DNA of 8,302 nucleotides from Hyphomonas sp. Its GTDB lineage: Bacteria > Pseudomonadota > Alphaproteobacteria > Caulobacterales > Hyphomonadaceae. Of this stretch, positions 6,048 through 8,302 are shown in pieces (position 1 is the first letter of the stretch; every line of letters begins with the position of its first letter). A program made the translations under genes and the position numbers. The notes beneath the pieces were generated by a model. The model was not told the origin of the DNA and ran no database searches. It saw only the letters and a program-made list of their open reading frames with translations. Location of the stretch: contig JANSXJ010000150.1 in the NCBI GenBank assembly GCA_024743015.1, forward strand, positions 1 to 8,302. The letters run 5' to 3'.

Positions 6048-8294
6048 ATGGCTCGAACGGCGAATTGGGTAAAACGTGCGGCACTGACAGCAACCGCCTT
6101 GTCACTGATTGGAGTGGCGGCGTGCGACCGCCAACAGGAGCGCCTGGACCGCGCCGGAAATCTCGGTGAAGCTGTCCTCGGTCAATTGGGCGGCGAGGAT
6201 GTCACGAATTCTGACTCTGCCAGATATGCCGCTGTTCCGGTTGAAGCCCGGGCCTTTGCCGGAACCATTCTGGAGCGATCGATTACCGTTTCTGAAAACG
6301 GCGAGCGCGCGCGCTTCGTGATCGGATCGATTGTTGCCAAGCCGTCTGCCCTGCCGCCATCGGTCGAGTTTTCAGCCGTCATGGCTCAGCCTGAAATGGC
6401 GCTTGATGTGGTGGTTGACGACCAGGCAGAGGCCAAGATCATTGTCCCCGATCAGAAGACCTTGGACGAAGCGGTGCAGGACCCGGACGTTATTCGGCGG
6501 ATCGAGCTTCCCGCATCGAAGAAGCGCTCAATCACCGTGGTTGATCCGGAAAGTCAAAGGCAGTCTGGCTATATTGGCGGTAGTGAACCCGTTCTGCCAA
6601 GAGCGCCTCTCAAAGACACGGTCGATCAGAAACGCTACGAGCAAGGCATCACACGAGAGCCGGTTCTGAGAACTCGTTCACTGGCGATCCAACTGCCAGC
6701 GACGCCGGAAGAAAAGATGGCGCAGCTGCCGAGGCTCGATCCCAAGGTGGCAGAGCGTGCGCTCATTCAGCCAAACGCAGCCTTGCAGCGGCAACTGGTT
6801 GCAGAGGAACGGATGATCCAGACCGCGACCAAGTTCAAGGTCGCCGCAAGTATTCAGCGCTCCCGCTCTGGGCAGATGGTGATCGAGATTGGCTCCGACG
6901 CCCTGAGCCCGACCAGCTTCTCCGAAGCGGTGCTGCAGCAAGGCCGCATTGCGCTTGAGAACGGTGTTGCCTGCGACGAGGTCGCCGCGCAGCAAACTGA
7001 TGCCAATCCGCTCGTCGCCATGGAATGTGTGATCGAGGATCTCAGGGCCTCGGGTGAGTTTGAGTATGTCGAAAAAGACTGGCTTTACGAACATCAGATG
7101 ATCCGCTTGCCGGGCGGTGAGGAAACGCCGTCCCTGATCACGCCGAACGATCCGCTTTTCGGCCTGCAATGGCATTATAAGAGCCAGGGCACTGGCGCAG
7201 GGCAATCTGCGGGCGGGGCCGGGTTTGTCGATTTCTGGACGGATCAGGCAAGCCAGGGTTCGTCTGAGGTGGTCGTTGCAGTGGTCGATACCGGGTTGCA
7301 AATGGACCATCCGGACATTCGAAATTCTGTAAACGTCGCGCCTGGTTGGGACATGGTCAGCGATCTCGATGTCGCCAATGATGGCAATGGCCGGGACGCG
7401 GATCCGAATGATCCCGGCGATGTCTGTCCAGAGGCGGGCGTGTTGTCCAATACGTTCCATGGTACGCACGTGGCCGGTATCATCGGCGCTGCCTCCACCA
7501 ATAATGCGGACGGGGTCGCTGGCGGGGCCTGGAATGTGAAAGTCGTTCCGGTGCGCGCGCTCGGCAAATGCGGTGGCAAGCTGTCCGACATTAATGATGC
7601 AATCCGCTGGGCCGCTGGCACGATCCCGGAATTCGACGAGCTTGGCGAGGAAGTCTGGAACGAGAATCCGGCAGACATCATCAACTTGTCTCTCGGCCTG
7701 TTCAAGACCTGTCCGGCCTCAATGCAGGACGCGATCAATTCCGTGACCGAACAAGGCGTGGTCGTAGTCGTGGCGGCGGGTAATAAGAGCGTTCCCACTG
7801 AATTCTTTGCCCCGGCCGGCTGCCAGAATGTGGTGACTGTGGCGGGCGGTGACGCGCGGGGTCATCTGGCGCCTTACTCAAATTATGGTGCGGCGGTGGA
7901 CGTCCTCGCACCCGGCGGCGACCTGACCCGGGATGATGATGGCGACGGCAATCCGGATGGCGTGCTGTCGACCAAGACGGCAGAGAATTGCGCCGACCCG
8001 CTGACCGGTGAATCTGTCGCGACCTGTTATTACGCCTATGAGCAAGGGACCAGCATGGCCAGCCCGCATGTCGCGGCGGCCCTGGCCTTGATCAAGTCCA
8101 AGCGCCCCGATCTGACCTCGGAGCAGCTTGTCTCGACGCTTTTGTCGGGTGTGCGTTCGATACCAGAAAACCAGTGCACCGGCCTGTGTGCGCAGTTCCC
8201 GGGTGCTGTGCCGACGCTCGATGATCCGGACATGTGCCTGCGTCCATGCGGTTCAGGTCTGCTTAATCTGGCCGATGTCACACTGGAGGATTGA
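6048..8294 (+). CDS. Lipoprotein subtilisin-like serine protease (S8 family) with long N-terminal region
   Basis: This 748-residue secreted protease is anchored by lipid. Residues 1-26 are a lipoprotein signal with lipobox VAAC, so Cys26 would be acylated. Asp follows at +2, an inner-membrane retention signal in enterobacteria. Residues 27-365 are a large extension acting at least partly as propeptide, with a Cys pair at 309 and 327. The catalytic domain starts near PNDPLFGLQWHY (366). It has a complete triad: Asp414 (VVDTGLQ), His471 (HGTHVAG) and Ser669 (GTSMASPHVA). The oxyanion Asn579 is in AAGN. Two acid-rich inserts (439-459, and 629-637 reading DDDGDGNPD) resemble calcium sites. Ten further cysteines lie in the catalytic half, favouring disulfides in an oxidising compartment. 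AGGGGA, eight bases before ATG, supports the start. The TGA overlaps the next gene's ATG by one base, so it is likely translated together with that gene. Confidence 0.92.
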   Translation: MARTANWVKRAALTATALSLIGVAACDRQQERLDRAGNLGEAVLGQLGGEDVTNSDSARYAAVPVEARAFAGTILERSITVSENGERARFVIGSIVAKPSALPPSVEFSAVMAQPEMALDVVVDDQAEAKIIVPDQKTLDEAVQDPDVIRRIELPASKKRSITVVDPESQRQSGYIGGSEPVLPRAPLKDTVDQKRYEQGITREPVLRTRSLAIQLPATPEEKMAQLPRLDPKVAERALIQPNAALQRQLVAEERMIQTATKFKVAASIQRSRSGQMVIEIGSDALSPTSFSEAVLQQGRIALENGVACDEVAAQQTDANPLVAMECVIEDLRASGEFEYVEKDWLYEHQMIRLPGGEETPSLITPNDPLFGLQWHYKSQGTGAGQSAGGAGFVDFWTDQASQGSSEVVVAVVDTGLQMDHPDIRNSVNVAPGWDMVSDLDVANDGNGRDADPNDPGDVCPEAGVLSNTFHGTHVAGIIGAASTNNADGVAGGAWNVKVVPVRALGKCGGKLSDINDAIRWAAGTIPEFDELGEEVWNENPADIINLSLGLFKTCPASMQDAINSVTEQGVVVVVAAGNKSVPTEFFAPAGCQNVVTVAGGDARGHLAPYSNYGAAVDVLAPGGDLTRDDDGDGNPDGVLSTKTAENCADPLTGESVATCYYAYEQGTSMASPHVAAALALIKSKRPDLTSEQLVSTLLSGVRSIPENQCTGLCAQFPGAVPTLDDPDMCLRPCGSGLLNLADVTLED

Positions 8295-8302
8295 TGGGAG
8301 AA
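8294..8302 (+). CDS. Start of a further gene, cut off by the window end
   Basis: An ATG overlaps the protease stop codon by one base (TGATG). GGAGG at 8285-8289 lies four bases before it, and the frame reads Met-Gly-Glu before the window ends. This is the usual layout of translational coupling in an operon. Only three codons are visible, so nothing can be said about the product, and the start itself is provisional. Confidence 0.4.

Noticed and set aside
6678..7469. Minus-strand open frame of 263 codons
   Set aside because: It lies wholly inside the subtilase gene, opposite the Asp414 region, and shows no domain pattern. It results from the GC-rich codon bias.

Overview
The window is GC-rich, densely coded bacterial chromosome. 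Protein style, codon choice and the family mix (oligopeptide-type ABC ATPase, feruloyl-CoA-synthase-like ligase, secreted beta/gamma-crystallin, lipoprotein subtilase) suggest an alphaproteobacterium, perhaps of the Hyphomonas/Maricaulis kind. This is an inference from sequence feel, not a database result. There is no sign of phage, transposon, CRISPR, tRNA or rRNA.

Layout: (1) 1-374, + strand, the C-terminal end of a dipeptide/oligopeptide ABC transporter ATPase. (2) 405-2036, - strand, three genes read right to left: a six-helix membrane protein of unknown function, a small winged-helix regulator 12 nt behind it, and after 84 nt a secreted beta/gamma-crystallin protein. (3) 2037-2180, an AT-rich divergent promoter region with repeated CAAAGT boxes around a consensus TATAAT. 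(4) 2181-4952, + strand, a feruloyl-CoA-synthase-family ligase and, 9 nt behind it, a membrane-anchored protein of unknown function. (5) 5016-5975, + strand, a hormone-sensitive-lipase-family esterase. (6) 6048-8294, + strand, a large lipoprotein subtilisin-like protease whose stop codon overlaps the start of a further gene cut off by the window edge. No gap exceeds 150 bases.

How it may work together: the membrane protein and winged-helix regulator look like one two-gene unit that probably controls its own promoter, and perhaps the divergent ligase, through the CAAAGT boxes. The esterase and the CoA ligase would make chemical sense together (release of an aromatic or acyl acid, then CoA activation), but the other genes of ferulate breakdown are not in the window. 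The crystallin and the subtilase are both exported and calcium-related by motif.

The most interesting non-coding signal is a long, nearly perfect inverted repeat directly in front of the crystallin start codon. Read as mRNA, it pairs the Shine-Dalgarno sequence of that gene and so could act as a translational switch. The second is the operator-like cluster at 2054-2090.
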